From: Oscillospiraceae bacterium
Lineage (GTDB): Bacteria > Bacillota > Clostridia > Oscillospirales > Oscillospiraceae
Direction of reading: 5' to 3'
DNA length: 5,674 nucleotides
NCBI GenBank assembly: GCA_031280855.1
Contig: JAITGH010000176.1
Coordinates: 1-5,674, forward strand
Shown here: piece after piece, positions 5,207-5,674 of the stretch
Position numbering within the stretch: the first letter of the stretch is position 1
How the letters are laid out: the number at the start of each line of letters is the position of its first letter
The notes under the pieces: model-generated
The model's input: the letters and a program-made list of their open reading frames with translations, nothing else
Database searches by the model: none
What the model was told of the DNA's origin: nothing
Made by a program: the position numbers and the translations under genes

Positions 5207-5323
5207 GTGGCTTATGAAGCTCGGCGGCGCGGTTACGGGTTACGACGTCGCGGCTACGACTCCGGAGTATTGGCGATCGTCATCACGCTCGCCGTGATGC
5301 ACTGTTTGGAGGCAAATGCTTAG
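5207..5323 (+). CDS. Possible 38-residue Arg/Gly/Tyr-rich membrane peptide
   Basis: Speculative. From GTG at 5207 the frame encodes VAYEA, then two heptads RRRGYGL and RRRGYDS, then the hydrophobic stretch GVLAIVITLAVM (20-31) and a short tail. The heptads come from a 21 bp duplication in which four codons differ only at synonymous third positions while RRRGY is kept, which favours coding in this frame. GY-rich segments followed by one helix recall small YjcZ-type sporulation proteins, but the match is loose. The start is weak (AAGG only three bases before GTG); the frame is open back to an ATG at 5141. No assigned function. Confidence 0.22.
   Translation: MAYEARRRGYGLRRRGYDSGVLAIVITLAVMHCLEANA
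5281..5299 (+). repeat. Perfect 7 bp inverted repeat in the leader region
   Basis: CATCACG (5281-5287), loop CTCGC, CGTGATG (5293-5299). It is a stable potential RNA hairpin about 125 bases before the DUF2325 start, with no T-run after it. It overlaps the 3' half of the possible small ORF, so one of the two readings may be chance. Confidence 0.4.
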
Positions 5324-5423
5324 CGGAGCCGCAGTCTACGCGGGCATGGTGTAGGGGGACGAAGATTCCGGACAGGGCTTGAGGCCGGCTGTGCATCAAA
5401 TCAACAACAATAGGAGAAACCGA

Positions 5424-5674
5424 ATGAGCGTAGTAATCGTCGGAGGGCATGACCGCATGGTCTGCCAGTACAAGGACATATGCAAAAGTTGCAAATGTAA
5501 GGCTAAAGTTTTCACTCAGCCGGAGGTTAACCTTGAGTGCATGATGGGCAACCCGGATCTGATCGTGCTGTTCACGAATCCGGTCTCGCACCAGATGGCT
5601 AAGATCGCTCGGAACAAGGCGGCGAAGAGCGGCGCGGAACTCGTGCAGTCGCACTCGGCAAGCTGCGCGGCGTT
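5424..5674 (+). CDS. DUF2325 family protein, C-terminus cut by right edge
   Basis: Small cytosolic protein of the DUF2325 family, common in Bacillota and of unknown function. The 83 visible residues show the family pattern MSVVIVGGHDRM (1-12), QYKDIC (15-20), KAKVFTQ (26-32), GNPDLIVLFTNPVSHQM (42-58) and SHSAS (76-80). The whole family is about 90-100 residues, so only the end is missing. The alternating beta/alpha pattern starting with VVIVGGH suggests a Rossmann-like fold. Six cysteines (14, 20, 23, 25, 39, 81) are visible, with C20-x2-C23-x-C25 clustered, which raises metal or redox binding as a possibility. The ATG is well supported by AGGAGA (5412-5417) six bases upstream. It is transcribed away from trkA. 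Confidence 0.9.
   Translation, partial: MSVVIVGGHDRMVCQYKDICKSCKCKAKVFTQPEVNLECMMGNPDLIVLFTNPVSHQMAKIARNKAAKSGAELVQSHSASCAA

Larger units (their letters stand above)
4669..5423. other. Long intergenic region between divergent trkA and DUF2325 genes
   Basis: About 755 bp with no confidently called gene. In order it contains the trkA promoter, a 7 bp direct repeat ACGAGGG at 4730 and 4760, an AT-rich palindrome, two overlapping G+C-rich hairpins, the 51-bp tandem repeat array, a candidate rightward promoter, a possible 38-codon ORF, and a final inverted repeat. The stretch 5330-5410 just before the DUF2325 gene shows nothing I recognise. No tRNA, rRNA or known riboswitch pattern is visible. 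Confidence 0.7.

Noticed and set aside
5214..5297. 27-codon plus-strand ORF starting ATGAAGCTC
   Set aside because: It has a purine-rich stretch before the ATG but no hydrophobic segment or motif, and the overlapping frame with the duplicated RRRGY heptads is better supported.
5283..5654. Minus-strand 123-codon ORF
   Set aside because: It is antisense to the DUF2325 gene, which has a clear family match and a strong ribosome binding site.

Overview
The window looks like chromosomal DNA from a GC-rich member of the Bacillota, most likely an uncultured or gut-type Clostridia. This is inferred from three things. The type IV pilus proteins are of the short Gram-positive kind, including a member that resembles DUF4860. 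A DUF2325 protein is present. Translation starts are preceded by strong AGGAG-type ribosome binding sites. I cannot name a genus.

Minus strand, 4668 down to 1: a compact gene string begins with trkA, a cytosolic K+-channel regulatory subunit, read from a consensus SigA promoter. After 31 bp comes a pilC/gspF-type inner-membrane platform protein. Four small single-pass membrane proteins follow: a pilin-like protein, a DUF4860-like protein that starts at TTG, a prepilin-like protein with the conserved Glu5, and a PilX-like protein. The string ends with pilT, the pilus retraction ATPase, which is cut by the window edge. Gaps are 9 to 69 bp, and two junctions overlap (4 and 11 bp). I see no intrinsic terminator between the genes, so trkA and the pilus genes may share a transcript. 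PilB, a prepilin peptidase and an obvious major pilin are not in the window.

Centre, 4669 to 5423: about 755 bp with no confidently called gene. It separates trkA (minus) from the DUF2325 gene (plus). It holds the trkA promoter, an AT-rich palindrome, a G+C-rich two-part hairpin, a three-copy tandem repeat of exactly 51 bp period built around a perfect 7+7 bp inverted repeat, a plausible extended -10 promoter facing right, a possible very small membrane-protein ORF, and another perfect 7 bp inverted repeat.

Plus strand, 5424 to the right edge: a DUF2325 protein with a strong ribosome binding site and many cysteines, truncated by the window end.

The points most worth a second look are the almost leaderless trkA transcript implied by its promoter, the linkage of trkA to a pilus operon, and the 51-bp repeat array. 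I found no RNA gene, transposase or cas gene, and no convincing CRISPR array.
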